Source: Streptococcus mutans (GTDB taxonomy: Bacteria; Bacillota; Bacilli; Lactobacillales; Streptococcaceae). Taken from it: a stretch of DNA of 64,000 nt. A program made the translations under genes and the position numbers. The notes beneath the pieces were generated by a model that was not told the DNA's origin, ran no database searches, and saw only the letters and a list, made by a program, of their open reading frames with translations. This document shows positions 1-9,418 of the stretch, piece by piece; the first letter of the stretch is position 1, and every line of letters starts with the position of its first letter. The DNA lies in NCBI RefSeq assembly GCF_006739205.1, contig NZ_AP019720.1, forward strand, positions 1,922,001 to 1,986,000. The letters are read 5' to 3'.

Positions 1-874
1 CTCCAGCAGCCATAAAATGCTTACGATTGGTTATATCAATTTCTTCCAACGTTTCCAAACAATCAGCAGCAAAACCCGGACAAATAACAGCAAGCTTTTT
101 CTTGCCTTGCTTAGGAAGCTGAATAAGGGTTTCATCGGTATAAGGACGCGTCCACTCCTCAGGTCCAAAACGTGATTGATAGGATACCTGCCATTGCTCC
201 TCAGATAAGCCAGCAGCAACCGCAATTAATTGAGCTGTCTGCTGGCAGTGCTCTGTATAATAATCCCCTTCTATCACATATCTTTGCGGAATGCCATGAA
301 AGGAAAAGAGCAGGTGCTCATTTTCCTGTAAGCGTATAGTCTGGGCCAGAGCTTGAATATAGGAAGGTCTTTCATAATAGTGATGAATAAAGTCAAAAGG
401 AGGTATATCTTTTTTCTTTTTCAAAGATTGGGCAAAGGCGTCAAAAATGGCGGCCGTTGTTGTTGAGGAATATTGTGGAAAAAGTGGTAAAACAATCATT
501 TTAGCTACTTTTTCCTTTAGAAATTCATCAACCACATCTGAAATAGAAGGCTTACTGTAAGCCATAGTAGCTCTAACTAAAACCCCATGTTCACTCTGAT
601 CAAAATGAGCTTGTAGAGCTTTTTCTTGACCGATGGTATTGGCATAAAGAGGGGAACCTTCATTTGTCCAAACATGTTGGTAAAGAGGTTTTACTTTCCT
701 GAGACGAAAGGGAAGGATAAAGCTATACAAGATAGGCTTCCATAAAAATTTAGGATAGTCAATAACTCGGGAATCCGCTAAAAAGGGTTTGAGAAATTTA
801 CGAATGGCTGGCGCAGTTGGATACTCAGGTGTCCCTAAGTTAACCAGTAAAACGCCGATTTTTTGTTGAGACAT
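1..874 (-). CDS. hemH: Ferrochelatase HemH (3' part missing at window edge)
   Basis: Inserts iron into a porphyrin; in Gram-positive bacteria the substrate is usually coproporphyrin III. The ATG is at 874 and 291 codons are open to the left edge, so the C-terminus lies outside. The family hallmark SFHGIPQRY with its catalytic histidine is visible around residue 180, and the N-terminus reads KIGVLLVNLGTPEYP, typical of HemH. It lies about 75 bases downstream of pgfM2 on the same strand, with no strong terminator seen between them. S. mutans is not known to make heme from scratch, so the substrate would have to be imported or the activity is vestigial; that part is inference. The family call is firm. 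Confidence 0.93.
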   Translation of the reverse strand, partial: MSQQKIGVLLVNLGTPEYPTAPAIRKFLKPFLADSRVIDYPKFLWKPILYSFILPFRLRKVKPLYQHVWTNEGSPLYANTIGQEKALQAHFDQSEHGVLVRATMAYSKPSISDVVDEFLKEKVAKMIVLPLFPQYSSTTTAAIFDAFAQSLKKKKDIPPFDFIHHYYERPSYIQALAQTIRLQENEHLLFSFHGIPQRYVIEGDYYTEHCQQTAQLIAVAAGLSEEQWQVSYQSRFGPEEWTRPYTDETLIQLPKQGKKKLAVICPGFAADCLETLEEIDITNRKHFMAAG

Positions 875-949
875 AAGAGAATTTATCTTTCCTTGAATTT
901 TCTAAAATAAGCATTTTTGATGAATCATCACCTTTACCAAGATTTCTTT

Positions 950-3748
950 TTAAATAGGTTCTCTTTCTTCTTCCTGCTTTTTTCTTAATTGACGACTTTT
1001 TCTTAAAATACTAATGACAAATATTAAAGAAAGTAAGGTAATAAGGCTGCCATAGATAAGTCCTTGTGGGATATAATAAAGTTTTATCTGATGTTTACCT
1101 GACGGCAGCTTAAAGGCTAACATAGCATTCCAAACTTCCTGCGTTTTGACCGTTTTGCCATCTACTTTTACGTGCCAGCCAGCATTATAAGGAATAGAAG
1201 TAAATAAATAATTCTTACCTGAAACTTGTTTTACTTCTCCTGAAAGAGATAGTGAAGTTACTTTTTCAGGATTCCATTTAGCAATATGACCTTGCTTCAC
1301 GAAATTTGTGAAACTATCGTCATTGAAGCGATAGAGTTGCAAACCTGTTAAGTTAAGAGAACTATTATCTGTTAAACTGATTTCAAAGGTTTGTTCTTGG
1401 TCTTTGCTGTTGGAAGCAAGGCTCCAAAGCTGTGGGTTACGGTAACGATCAAAAACCGTGTAAGCTTGCCCATTCAAAGTGAATTTAAGATGATTTAAAT
1501 CTGTCGAATGAATTTGTGAAGAATACAAATAATATGAATTATTATCCTGTGGTGTCCAAGTCAAACGGATAGTACCCGGACGGTCTGAAGACTGACGTTT
1601 ATAAATTTGCTGTCCATTAGCATCATCAGCCAAAGCAACATTATCTAAAGACAGATTAGCTGCTTGATAAGGATCAAAAAGATTTTCAAGATTGTCCGAA
1701 AGACCATGATAAATCTGATTTTGATTAGCAACAACATCTTCCTTATCTAATTTTTCCCTTAGCATAGCACCATCACCCGAAAAACCCAAGCCAAAAACAG
1801 AAGTATTTTCTAACAGTTTAGCATTTCCCAGAGTTTGAATAGGATGATAATAATTAGACAAATCTTTTCTGGCAGAGTAAGTCCAAGTAGCATTATCCAC
1901 ATAATAACGTAAATTAACCAAAGCATCTGTTAAGGGCGTACCGCCAACATACATGGAAATAGCTGTTGAAGAAGGCAGACCAAGTCTTCCTAAAAATTCT
2001 AAATTCTTATATTCAACACTAGATGTAAAATGGTTAACACCATAATAATTATAAGTCAGAGAATCATTCCAAGTATTGGCACTGCTTTTTTCAAGACGTG
2101 CCAAACCTGATTTAGGCAGCTTCAAGTTTTTGTAAAACGCCTCCTGCTTACTTTCAGCAGCCAAAACAGAGCTTGGGCTATGCCATAAATTTCTGTCAAT
2201 CGTTATTTTAGCATTGATCCCCATATCAACCATGCTTACTAAAATAACAAAAGCAAGCTGCCAGGACTTAGACAGTTGGAACCAAATCAAGAACAAGAGT
2301 AAAATTAAAGTAATGATCATGCCCAATTCCTGCCAAACGGTGACCAAAGTGTAAGTTTTTTCCTTAACAGCAAAATAAACATAAACATTGGCCAAAAGAG
2401 CAAGGACGAAAGTCGCAATCATTTGCAGACGACTCCAAGATTTTACCTTTTGCAAAGCTTGATAAGTTAAGATTAAGAAAACAGGACTCAACAGCCAAGC
2501 ATTACGGTAGTAAAAACCAACCGGCATTTGTCCCATATGCCAAAAACGGATAGCAGCTGCATTCGAAAAAGCTAAAACAAGAAAGATCAATAATAAGAGA
2601 CCGCTGATTTTCTTACGTAAAGCGATGCCCTTAGTGAAAAAGAAATTAAACAAGCCAAGAAAGCCAAGAACACCAACATAAAAATTAGGCAGAGCAGTAA
2701 AATCTCCCCATTCTTCACCACTGGCCGCACCGGGAAAGAACTTAATTAAAAGTCTGATGGGATTATAAAGAAACGTAAAAGCCCAAGGATCAACCTCTCC
2801 GCCTGCAGCCTTTGTATCTAAGAGAGAATAAAAAACCGGTAAAAGCCAAATCGCACTCAAACCTATTCCCAAAAGAGAATAGATTAGCAAACGCAGCAAC
2901 TGCTTTGCTTTAAAAAGAAAAGCTGATTTTTGAGCTAGGATATAATAAAAGCTGTAGAAAATAACAAAGATACAGGCCATATAAGCCGTGTAAAATTGAA
3001 CCACAAACATAAGAGCCAAAACCAAGGTATACTTGATACTGACTTTGCCATCTAGAATTTTTTCCACACCAATCAGCAAAAGCGGTAAAAGAATAATATT
3101 ATCTAAGAAATTAGGATTGACCTGATTAACAATAAGAAAACCGCTCAAACCATAGATAGCAGCTATACAGACAGCCAATAAACGGTGACAATGGGCTTCA
3201 TAACGTTTGTGAAGGAAATAATAGAAGCTAAGACCAGAAAAACCTTGGCGCAGCAAGGTTACCAGAAAAACTGATAAATTAAGATATTTAGCAGGTGCCA
3301 AACCAATAGCTAGACTAAAGGGACTGAGACTGTTGAAGCCCCAAACAGATGGCATCACACCACCAACCCCTTTGTACCAAGACCAAAAGAGAGCACCAAT
3401 ATCCATATGTCTAAAAGCATGTCCTAAGGCACGATAAAGGGGGATGTATTGTAAAGTATAATCACCGCTCATCAAAGTTTCCTTACCAAAAGGATAAAGC
3501 TTCATGACAGCAAAAACGACTGCCATCACTAACATAGGCAGGCAGAAAGCAGCCAAAAATCCTAAGGTATTCTTAAAAGGATCCTTTTCTGTATTCTTTT
3601 GCTCTTCTTTTTCAGAAGCAACAGTCTCCCGATGACGCGCTTGTGAACGATGCGCACGACTGCGACTGAAATGTTCCAAAGGTTCCTGCCTCATATCTTG
3701 AGTTCTTTCATTTACTGCCTTGTTGTCTTTTTCTTCTCTTGATACCAT
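950..3748 (-). CDS. pgfM2: PgfM2, YfhO-family membrane glycosyltransferase
   Basis: Large polytopic membrane protein (about 932 residues) of the YfhO family, GT-C enzymes that transfer a sugar from undecaprenyl phosphate to an outside acceptor. A charged cytoplasmic N-terminus of about 55 residues is followed by about a dozen hydrophobic segments to roughly residue 520, then a soluble extracellular domain of about 340 residues, one last membrane segment near 905 and a basic tail. A conserved early loop reads GVGGVMPSVWGFNSLSPFSL. The ATG at 3748 has GGAG five bases upstream; a GTG one codon earlier is possible. It is the last gene of the operon with pgfE, pgfM1 and pgfS. In S. mutans these genes glycosylate surface adhesins such as Cnm and WapA (established). 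The sugar and the division of work between the two YfhO paralogs are not visible here. Confidence 0.85.
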   Translation of the reverse strand: MVSREEKDNKAVNERTQDMRQEPLEHFSRSRAHRSQARHRETVASEKEEQKNTEKDPFKNTLGFLAAFCLPMLVMAVVFAVMKLYPFGKETLMSGDYTLQYIPLYRALGHAFRHMDIGALFWSWYKGVGGVMPSVWGFNSLSPFSLAIGLAPAKYLNLSVFLVTLLRQGFSGLSFYYFLHKRYEAHCHRLLAVCIAAIYGLSGFLIVNQVNPNFLDNIILLPLLLIGVEKILDGKVSIKYTLVLALMFVVQFYTAYMACIFVIFYSFYYILAQKSAFLFKAKQLLRLLIYSLLGIGLSAIWLLPVFYSLLDTKAAGGEVDPWAFTFLYNPIRLLIKFFPGAASGEEWGDFTALPNFYVGVLGFLGLFNFFFTKGIALRKKISGLLLLIFLVLAFSNAAAIRFWHMGQMPVGFYYRNAWLLSPVFLILTYQALQKVKSWSRLQMIATFVLALLANVYVYFAVKEKTYTLVTVWQELGMIITLILLLFLIWFQLSKSWQLAFVILVSMVDMGINAKITIDRNLWHSPSSVLAAESKQEAFYKNLKLPKSGLARLEKSSANTWNDSLTYNYYGVNHFTSSVEYKNLEFLGRLGLPSSTAISMYVGGTPLTDALVNLRYYVDNATWTYSARKDLSNYYHPIQTLGNAKLLENTSVFGLGFSGDGAMLREKLDKEDVVANQNQIYHGLSDNLENLFDPYQAANLSLDNVALADDANGQQIYKRQSSDRPGTIRLTWTPQDNNSYYLYSSQIHSTDLNHLKFTLNGQAYTVFDRYRNPQLWSLASNSKDQEQTFEISLTDNSSLNLTGLQLYRFNDDSFTNFVKQGHIAKWNPEKVTSLSLSGEVKQVSGKNYLFTSIPYNAGWHVKVDGKTVKTQEVWNAMLAFKLPSGKHQIKLYYIPQGLIYGSLITLLSLIFVISILRKSRQLRKKQEEEREPI

Positions 3749-3880
3749 CACATCTCCAGTTTACTTTCACTAATCGTTTTCATTGTAACATAATTCAAAA
3801 GCTTTGTTAATGTACCTCTAACTGTATATCATAAAATCGGAATAGCTACCGATAAATCAGCATTACCTATCCCGACTTTT

Positions 3881-4897
3881 TTACTCTCTAAATCCATTAG
3901 GGTACTTTTTTTGCCAGCGCCAAGAGTCTTGGCACATCCGTTTTAAATCATATTGGGCATGCCAATTCAGCTCTTTCTCAGCTTTAGAAACATCAGCATA
4001 AGAAACAGCAATATCTCCTGCACGCCTGCCAACGATTTGATAAGGAATGGGATGTCCAACAATTTCTCCCATTTCTTGAATAAGCTCTAAAACAGAAGTT
4101 CCTTTTCCAGTTCCTAGATTATAAATTGAAAGACCCGAACCAGCAATTAGTTTTTGTAAAGCTGCAACATGGCCTCTAGCAAGATCGACAACATGAATAT
4201 AATCACGAATACCAGTCCCATCTTTGGTATCATAATCACCACCAAAAACCCGCACCCTATCTAATTTTCCAAGAGCAACTTGGCTTATATAAGGTAAAAG
4301 ATTAGTTGGCAAACCTTGAGGATCTTCGCCTAACTCACCTGAACTGTGAGCACCAATGGGGTTAAAATAGCGCAAAATGACAATATTCCAAGCACTATCT
4401 GAAACAGACACATCCATTAACACATCTTCAATCATCATCTTTGTACGACCATAAGGGGTCATCACCGAACGTGGCGCCTCTTCTGAAACTGGAGCAGGTG
4501 CTTTATTTCCATAAACGCTGGCTGAGGATGAAAAGATAAAATTTTTACAGGAAAACTGCTGCATAACTTGTAAGAGTGTAATGGTTCCCGAAAAATTGTT
4601 AGCATAATAATCAAGCGGAATAGAAGTAGATTCATTCACAATTTTAAGTCCTGCGAAATGGATGACCGCAGTAATGGCTTCCTTTTCAAAAATGGCTTCA
4701 AGACTTTTCTTATCTCTAATATCTGCCTGATAAAAAGTAAAGTCTTTGCCAGTAATCTCTTTAATGGCTGTTAAACTTTTGAAACTAGAATGCAGCAAAT
4801 TATCCACAACAACAAGCCGATAATCTTGGTTTAATAATTCAACACAAGTATGAGAACCCAGATAACCAGCGCCCCCTGTTACTAGAATTTTCGTCAT
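3881..4897 (-). CDS. pgfE: PgfE, NAD-dependent UDP-sugar 4-epimerase
   Basis: GalE-type short-chain epimerase of 338 residues that interconverts UDP-glucose/galactose or the N-acetyl forms. The Rossmann motif GGAGYLG is at residues 8-14, SSSASVYG at 123-130, and the catalytic pair Y149 and K153 sits in YGRTK. The length matches bacterial GalE. It lies between the two YfhO-type genes, 34 bases after pgfM1, and not in a Leloir gal operon. The context therefore points to supplying the nucleotide sugar used by PgfS rather than galactose catabolism, in line with published work on the Pgf pathway. Which epimer it makes cannot be read from sequence. The start at 4897 has a GAGGAA ribosome binding site eight bases upstream. 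Confidence 0.9.
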   Translation of the reverse strand: MTKILVTGGAGYLGSHTCVELLNQDYRLVVVDNLLHSSFKSLTAIKEITGKDFTFYQADIRDKKSLEAIFEKEAITAVIHFAGLKIVNESTSIPLDYYANNFSGTITLLQVMQQFSCKNFIFSSSASVYGNKAPAPVSEEAPRSVMTPYGRTKMMIEDVLMDVSVSDSAWNIVILRYFNPIGAHSSGELGEDPQGLPTNLLPYISQVALGKLDRVRVFGGDYDTKDGTGIRDYIHVVDLARGHVAALQKLIAGSGLSIYNLGTGKGTSVLELIQEMGEIVGHPIPYQIVGRRAGDIAVSYADVSKAEKELNWHAQYDLKRMCQDSWRWQKKYPNGFRE

Positions 4898-4931
4898 TAC
4901 AATAGTTCCTCTTTTCTAGCAAAAACCCTTC

Positions 4932-7856
4932 TTAAGAAATAGAACTTCTTTTTTCTGATCTAGAATCCTGCCACTTTAACAAAATAGTAAGGGCAACAGA
5001 AATCACTGAAACAGCAATTCCCACAACAAAACCTTGAGGCATAAAGGACATTTCAATACGATGTTTGCCACTTGTAATTGGAAAGGATAATAAACTTCCC
5101 CAAGCCTCATCAGTCTTGACTTTTTTACCGTCTACTTTCACTGTCCAACCCGGATTATAAGGAATACTGGTCATCATGACATTGCTTTTATCTGTAATTT
5201 GAACATGTCCTTTAATTAAGGTATTTGTCCACTTAGTCACTGTCATATCTTGTTTTAAGCGGTCATCGATAACTTTTTTAATAGCTGTCTGATTAGCTCT
5301 GACAAGGGCCATGTTAGTCAAGTCAAGCTGATCATCTTGCGAAGTTTGCAGCTGTAAAACCATCTCTTGATTTGGTGTCTTACTGGTTAAATTCCAAAGC
5401 TGTACTTGATCATAGCTTTGTGAGTAATGATACCATTGATTATTGAGCATAATGGAAACATTTCCCATTGATTTGCGTAAACTATAAGGAGCTTGGAAAT
5501 AATAAGTATCATCCGTTTGCGGTGTAAAGGTAATCCTAATCGTACCAGCTTGTTTTTTATCAATTCGTTTGAAAATACGGTGCCCATTTTCATTAACTTC
5601 CTGCATATTAATCAACTCAATTTTAGGAATACCGATATATTCAAAATACTTTTGCTTCTTGCCAGACATTGAAGAGAGAATAATATTTTGATTAGAAACA
5701 GGATTATTAATCCCAAACTTAATATTATGTGTCAAGGTATTTGTTCCAAAGGCTGGTGAGAGGACATCAGGATTTTCATAAATGATAAAGCGTTTATTCT
5801 CATAAATAGGTTTGTAATACTCTTTAAGATCTGAACGTGTCGCATTTCGATTGAAGAACTGCCAGTTAGGGTGTTTTTCAATGTCCGTTGCACTGTAATC
5901 TTTACGATCAATATAGTAACGAACGCTGTAAAGAGCATCTGTTAAAGCCGTTCCGTTGGCATAAAAGGTTGCTGCATTACCACCAACATCTCCCATCGAG
6001 TTAAACAGATTAATAGTTGATTTTTCCATATTGGAGCTAAAGGTACTTAAACCGGGATAGGAAACCAAGAAAGGATCGTTTTTAGAATAGAGAAAACTAG
6101 AGCCTACACGGTAAAATCCTGCCTTATTTTTCTTCTTGATGACATCTGATAATTCTTTCATACTCTTAGTGACATCCGTAAATTTATAAGCATCAGCATA
6201 GCCCAGAGTCACTTGAGAAAGGTAGGCATTGTAGCCCAACTCAAGCACCGTAACAAGGGCTAGAAGAGACCAGACAAGCTTGCTTTTAGGACGAAGAGCC
6301 AGATAAATCAAAACAAAAAGCCAAGTTAAGAGAGTAAGGCAAACTTGTGTCAATAAGAGACCCTTATTTAACAAATAAAGCGAGACTGGAATAGCTAATA
6401 AACTAGCAGCAATCGCACACAAACGAGCTTCTTTGTATTGGTCAAGCCGCTTCCAAGCATAAACAGCGAGACCAGCGAAAAAAACAAAGACTAAAAGAAG
6501 TATGAAAGCTTCATGTGAAGTCACAAAATCTGTCACTATCTTAGGTTGTTTTTTCGCGATATAGGTATAATCATGACTGATAACATAATAAGCCGAAGCA
6601 AAGCTCAAGATAATCCCTACTATAAGACCTTTCCAGCCCAGATACTTCCTTTCTCTAAGAGCTTGGTAAGCCAAAAGAACCATAAAGAAAGATAAAATCC
6701 ATGAGAAACGATAAAAGAAACCTGCTGGATTTTGTCCCATATGCCAAATTTTATTAGCAAATTCATTAACAATAGAAACAAAGAAAAGAAGACTAATAAA
6801 AGCAGCAACAACCTTGCTATATTTGTGCGCTTTAGCCTGAACAAAATAAAGGAAAAAGCCGACCAAAGCAAGCGCCCCAACATAAATATTAGGTAAATTG
6901 GGCCCCGCTGACCAAGAGGATTCATTGTCAAAACCACCTATCATCAATTTTGATAAGATATCAAAAGGATTAATTTGGAGAGCAAAGCTAAAAGTTAAAG
7001 GATTATCGTAAGCACCTTTACTGCGTAACAGATTTAAAAAGATAGGATAGAGCAGGAAGAACACTGAAGTAATTGCCAAAATTGAATAGCAAATCACACG
7101 TAAAACAGGTTTAAAGAAAGCAGTTATTTTGATCTTCCAATCACCGATTTCTGCCAACTTCGATGCTGCATAATAACAAGTATAAAGGGCAACGAACAAA
7201 CAAATCATGTAGCCCATATAAAAATGCAAAAGCATGGTCAGAGCCAACACTATAATGTATTTAAACGGTTTCCTACCATCTATCAACTCTTCAAGACTAA
7301 TAATAACTAAAGGAAGCATGATCATCGCATCATAAAAGATAGGATTCATCTGATAAGAGACAATCATACCTGAAAGAGCATAGGCCGTTGCCATAAGAGG
7401 AACTAGCCAAGGATTATAAGAGAGCGCCTTGTAACGTTTTACGAGTAGATAAGCAAAACTCAAGCCCATCGCTCCATAGCGTAACCAGATGGTTAAAAAG
7501 ACTGCCCATTTAAACTGCGTCAAAGGAAATAAAATATAAAAAAGATTAAAAGGACTAATTAAATTGAAGCCCCAAATCCCAATCATAGCACCGCCAATAG
7601 ACTTAGAAAAAGAATAAAAGAGTCCTGACCAATCACCCGTTAAAACCGTTGCCTTCAAAAAGCCATAAAGACCGATATACTGCTGTCCAAAGTCAACTGC
7701 CATTAAAGTATTTCTTCCAAAAGGAAACGTATCCATAAAATACCAGACAACCAACATAATCATCATTGGAAGCAAGGTACTTGCTAGAAGAACCTTAAAT
7801 TTCCCAGCTTTCTTAAAAGATGATCTTTGGCTTTCTTGTTTTCTTGAATGTCTCAT
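4932..7856 (-). CDS. pgfM1: PgfM1, YfhO-family membrane glycosyltransferase
   Basis: 974-residue membrane protein, paralog of PgfM2 with the same plan: short basic cytoplasmic N-terminus, about a dozen membrane segments to roughly residue 560, a large outside domain, one final membrane helix and a charged tail. The early loop GGAMIGIWGFNLISPFNLF mirrors that of PgfM2, and both share the C-terminal SIPYNPGW/SIPYNAGW motif followed by VKVDGK. The start overlaps the pgfS stop by four bases (ATGA), so the two are translationally coupled. YfhO proteins act with a partner that loads sugar on undecaprenyl phosphate, here PgfS. Required for glycosylation of surface proteins in S. mutans (established); the exact catalytic step is inference. 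Confidence 0.87.
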   Translation of the reverse strand: MRHSRKQESQRSSFKKAGKFKVLLASTLLPMMIMLVVWYFMDTFPFGRNTLMAVDFGQQYIGLYGFLKATVLTGDWSGLFYSFSKSIGGAMIGIWGFNLISPFNLFYILFPLTQFKWAVFLTIWLRYGAMGLSFAYLLVKRYKALSYNPWLVPLMATAYALSGMIVSYQMNPIFYDAMIMLPLVIISLEELIDGRKPFKYIIVLALTMLLHFYMGYMICLFVALYTCYYAASKLAEIGDWKIKITAFFKPVLRVICYSILAITSVFFLLYPIFLNLLRSKGAYDNPLTFSFALQINPFDILSKLMIGGFDNESSWSAGPNLPNIYVGALALVGFFLYFVQAKAHKYSKVVAAFISLLFFVSIVNEFANKIWHMGQNPAGFFYRFSWILSFFMVLLAYQALRERKYLGWKGLIVGIILSFASAYYVISHDYTYIAKKQPKIVTDFVTSHEAFILLLVFVFFAGLAVYAWKRLDQYKEARLCAIAASLLAIPVSLYLLNKGLLLTQVCLTLLTWLFVLIYLALRPKSKLVWSLLALVTVLELGYNAYLSQVTLGYADAYKFTDVTKSMKELSDVIKKKNKAGFYRVGSSFLYSKNDPFLVSYPGLSTFSSNMEKSTINLFNSMGDVGGNAATFYANGTALTDALYSVRYYIDRKDYSATDIEKHPNWQFFNRNATRSDLKEYYKPIYENKRFIIYENPDVLSPAFGTNTLTHNIKFGINNPVSNQNIILSSMSGKKQKYFEYIGIPKIELINMQEVNENGHRIFKRIDKKQAGTIRITFTPQTDDTYYFQAPYSLRKSMGNVSIMLNNQWYHYSQSYDQVQLWNLTSKTPNQEMVLQLQTSQDDQLDLTNMALVRANQTAIKKVIDDRLKQDMTVTKWTNTLIKGHVQITDKSNVMMTSIPYNPGWTVKVDGKKVKTDEAWGSLLSFPITSGKHRIEMSFMPQGFVVGIAVSVISVALTILLKWQDSRSEKRSSIS

Positions 7857-8812
7857 CCCACTAAATCCTCTTTCGCTTTCTTAATATTTGTTTCATCTAC
7901 AATATAATGCGGCCGCCGTTTCACTTCATAATAAATTTTCCCAATATATTCACCCAGAACACCTATGGAAATCAACTGTACACCACTAAAAAGAATAATA
8001 GCTGCTAAAGTTGTAAAATAACCGCTGACTAAAATTTCTGGCTTCACAAAATAAGCAATAAACATCACTAAAAGATATAAGAGAGCAAAGCCAACGCAGG
8101 CTAGCCCAAACTGAATACAGATACGTAAAGGTTTATCATTGAAAGAAATGATTCCTTGAAAAGCATAATTCATGGAACGCCTAAAACCAAATTTACTTTC
8201 TCCTGCTTCACGAACTTGATTTTGATAAGGGATAATCTTTTCTTTGAAACCAATCCATGAAAAAATTCCTTTAGAAAAACGATTATACTCAGGTAAGGCT
8301 AAAATAGTATCAACCGCCTTACGGCTAAAAAGTTTGAACTCAGAAATGCCATCTGTTAACTGCACATCCATCAAATGATTAGCAAAACGGTAAAACAACC
8401 TTGCAAAAAAAGTGCTTTGTTTAGGTTCTCCCTTACGGTCACGCTGACCGCTGACAACATCATAACCTTCCTTAAAAGCTGCAACAAAGCTTGGAATGAG
8501 AGCAGGAGGGTGCTGCAAATCGCCATCCATCAACATAACAGCATCACCAGTTGCATACTTTAGTCCTGATAAAATAGCTCCTTCACGACCAAAGTTACGA
8601 CTAAAACTGATAAACCGTACATGATGATCGTTTTGAGCCATCTGTTTCATTAAACTTAAGGTTTTATCTTTACTACCATCATTGATATAAACCAACTCAT
8701 ACTCATCAATAGTATCTGGCTGCATTAACTGCAGCTGTTTGGAAATTTCACTGTGGGTCTTCTCAATCATTTTTTCTTCATTATAAAAAGCGACGACGAT
8801 TGACAGTTTCAT
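7853..8812 (-). CDS. pgfS: PgfS, membrane-anchored GT2 glycosyltransferase
   Basis: DPM1/GtrB-like family 2 glycosyltransferase of 319 residues that moves a sugar from a nucleotide donor to undecaprenyl phosphate on the cytoplasmic face. GT-A fold motifs are visible: SIVVAFYNEE at 4-13, the metal-binding DGD at 96-98 in MLMDGDLQHPP, and two C-terminal membrane helices between about 228 and 290. The frame is open five codons further upstream, but GGAAGG lies five bases before the ATG at 8812, so I chose that start. First gene of the pgf operon, coupled to pgfM1 by ATGA. In S. mutans PgfS is needed for glycosylation of Cnm and WapA (established). Confidence 0.9.
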   Translation of the reverse strand: MKLSIVVAFYNEEKMIEKTHSEISKQLQLMQPDTIDEYELVYINDGSKDKTLSLMKQMAQNDHHVRFISFSRNFGREGAILSGLKYATGDAVMLMDGDLQHPPALIPSFVAAFKEGYDVVSGQRDRKGEPKQSTFFARLFYRFANHLMDVQLTDGISEFKLFSRKAVDTILALPEYNRFSKGIFSWIGFKEKIIPYQNQVREAGESKFGFRRSMNYAFQGIISFNDKPLRICIQFGLACVGFALLYLLVMFIAYFVKPEILVSGYFTTLAAIILFSGVQLISIGVLGEYIGKIYYEVKRRPHYIVDETNIKKAKEDLVG

Positions 8813-8847
8813 ACAAATCCTTCCCAATAATTATCTGCTTATTAATT

Positions 8848-8876
8848 ATCTTAAAGCCAAAAATGACAGCAATCAA
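8848..8876 (-). promoter_or_regulatory. Promoter of the pgf operon
   Basis: On the minus strand TTGATT (8871-8876) and TAAGAT (8848-8853) are 17 bases apart, about 35 bases upstream of the pgfS start. The -35 is good and the -10 matches four of six consensus bases. Called by position and spacing only. Confidence 0.5.
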
Positions 8877-9353
8877 TTGTATTTTACCACAATTTAAAAG
8901 ACTTTTCGAGGCTTTTAAAATTCTGCCTTAAAATACCTATATCTCTCACCTACCTTTTAGACTATTTGAAAACAACAAATATCACTAACGAACTTACAAG
9001 CTAACAATCGTGTTCATTCTTATACTCAAAAATAGTCTAGGCAATAGCTTAAGAAAATCTGCCGACACTGAGTTTTCTGTATCACGTTCTAAGAAGACTT
9101 GGTTAAAGACCTTACTAGTTCGTCAACGAAATGTGTATCGCTTTCACCTCCTCACGGCACAACTGCCTAAAGACATATTGGATAAGGCAAGCTCAAAAAA
9201 ATTCCTATACTTTTGGAGCTAGGAATAAAGTCAATAAAGCTAGTATCATCAGTACAACAACCTATCATTTTGATTTCTAAAAAGCATTAATAACGTTTAG
9301 CTCTTTGTCAGTCAGCACCTTAAAGGTTAGCCTTGTACAAACAATAATTTTCA
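8877..9353. other. Stretch between pgfS and ZIP gene without a convincing gene; site of cnm in collagen-binding strains
   Basis: About 480 bases with one 70-codon plus-strand reading frame (9010-9222). It lacks a clear ribosome binding site, and I recognise no domain in it. In collagen-binding S. mutans the adhesin gene cnm is inserted between pgfS and the downstream ZIP gene. Here no LPXTG or collagen-binding sequence is present, so this chromosome has the Cnm-negative arrangement. Whether the short frame is expressed cannot be told. Confidence 0.6.
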
Positions 9354-9382
9354 TTGATGAATAAGGGTGTTCATATTATAAT
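9354..9382 (+). promoter_or_regulatory. Promoter of the ZIP transporter gene
   Basis: TTGATG (9354-9359), 17-base spacer, perfect TATAAT (9377-9382), 36 bases before the ATG at 9419. Strong sigma-A type by sequence. No AdcR-type palindrome was seen over it. Confidence 0.75.
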
Positions 9383-9418
9383 AAAAACATTAGTACAAAT
9401 CAGAAGGAACCATTATTG

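Noticed and set aside
9010..9222. 70-codon plus-strand frame between pgfS and the ZIP gene
   Set aside because: No clear ribosome binding site, promoter or recognisable domain; kept only as part of the intergenic description.
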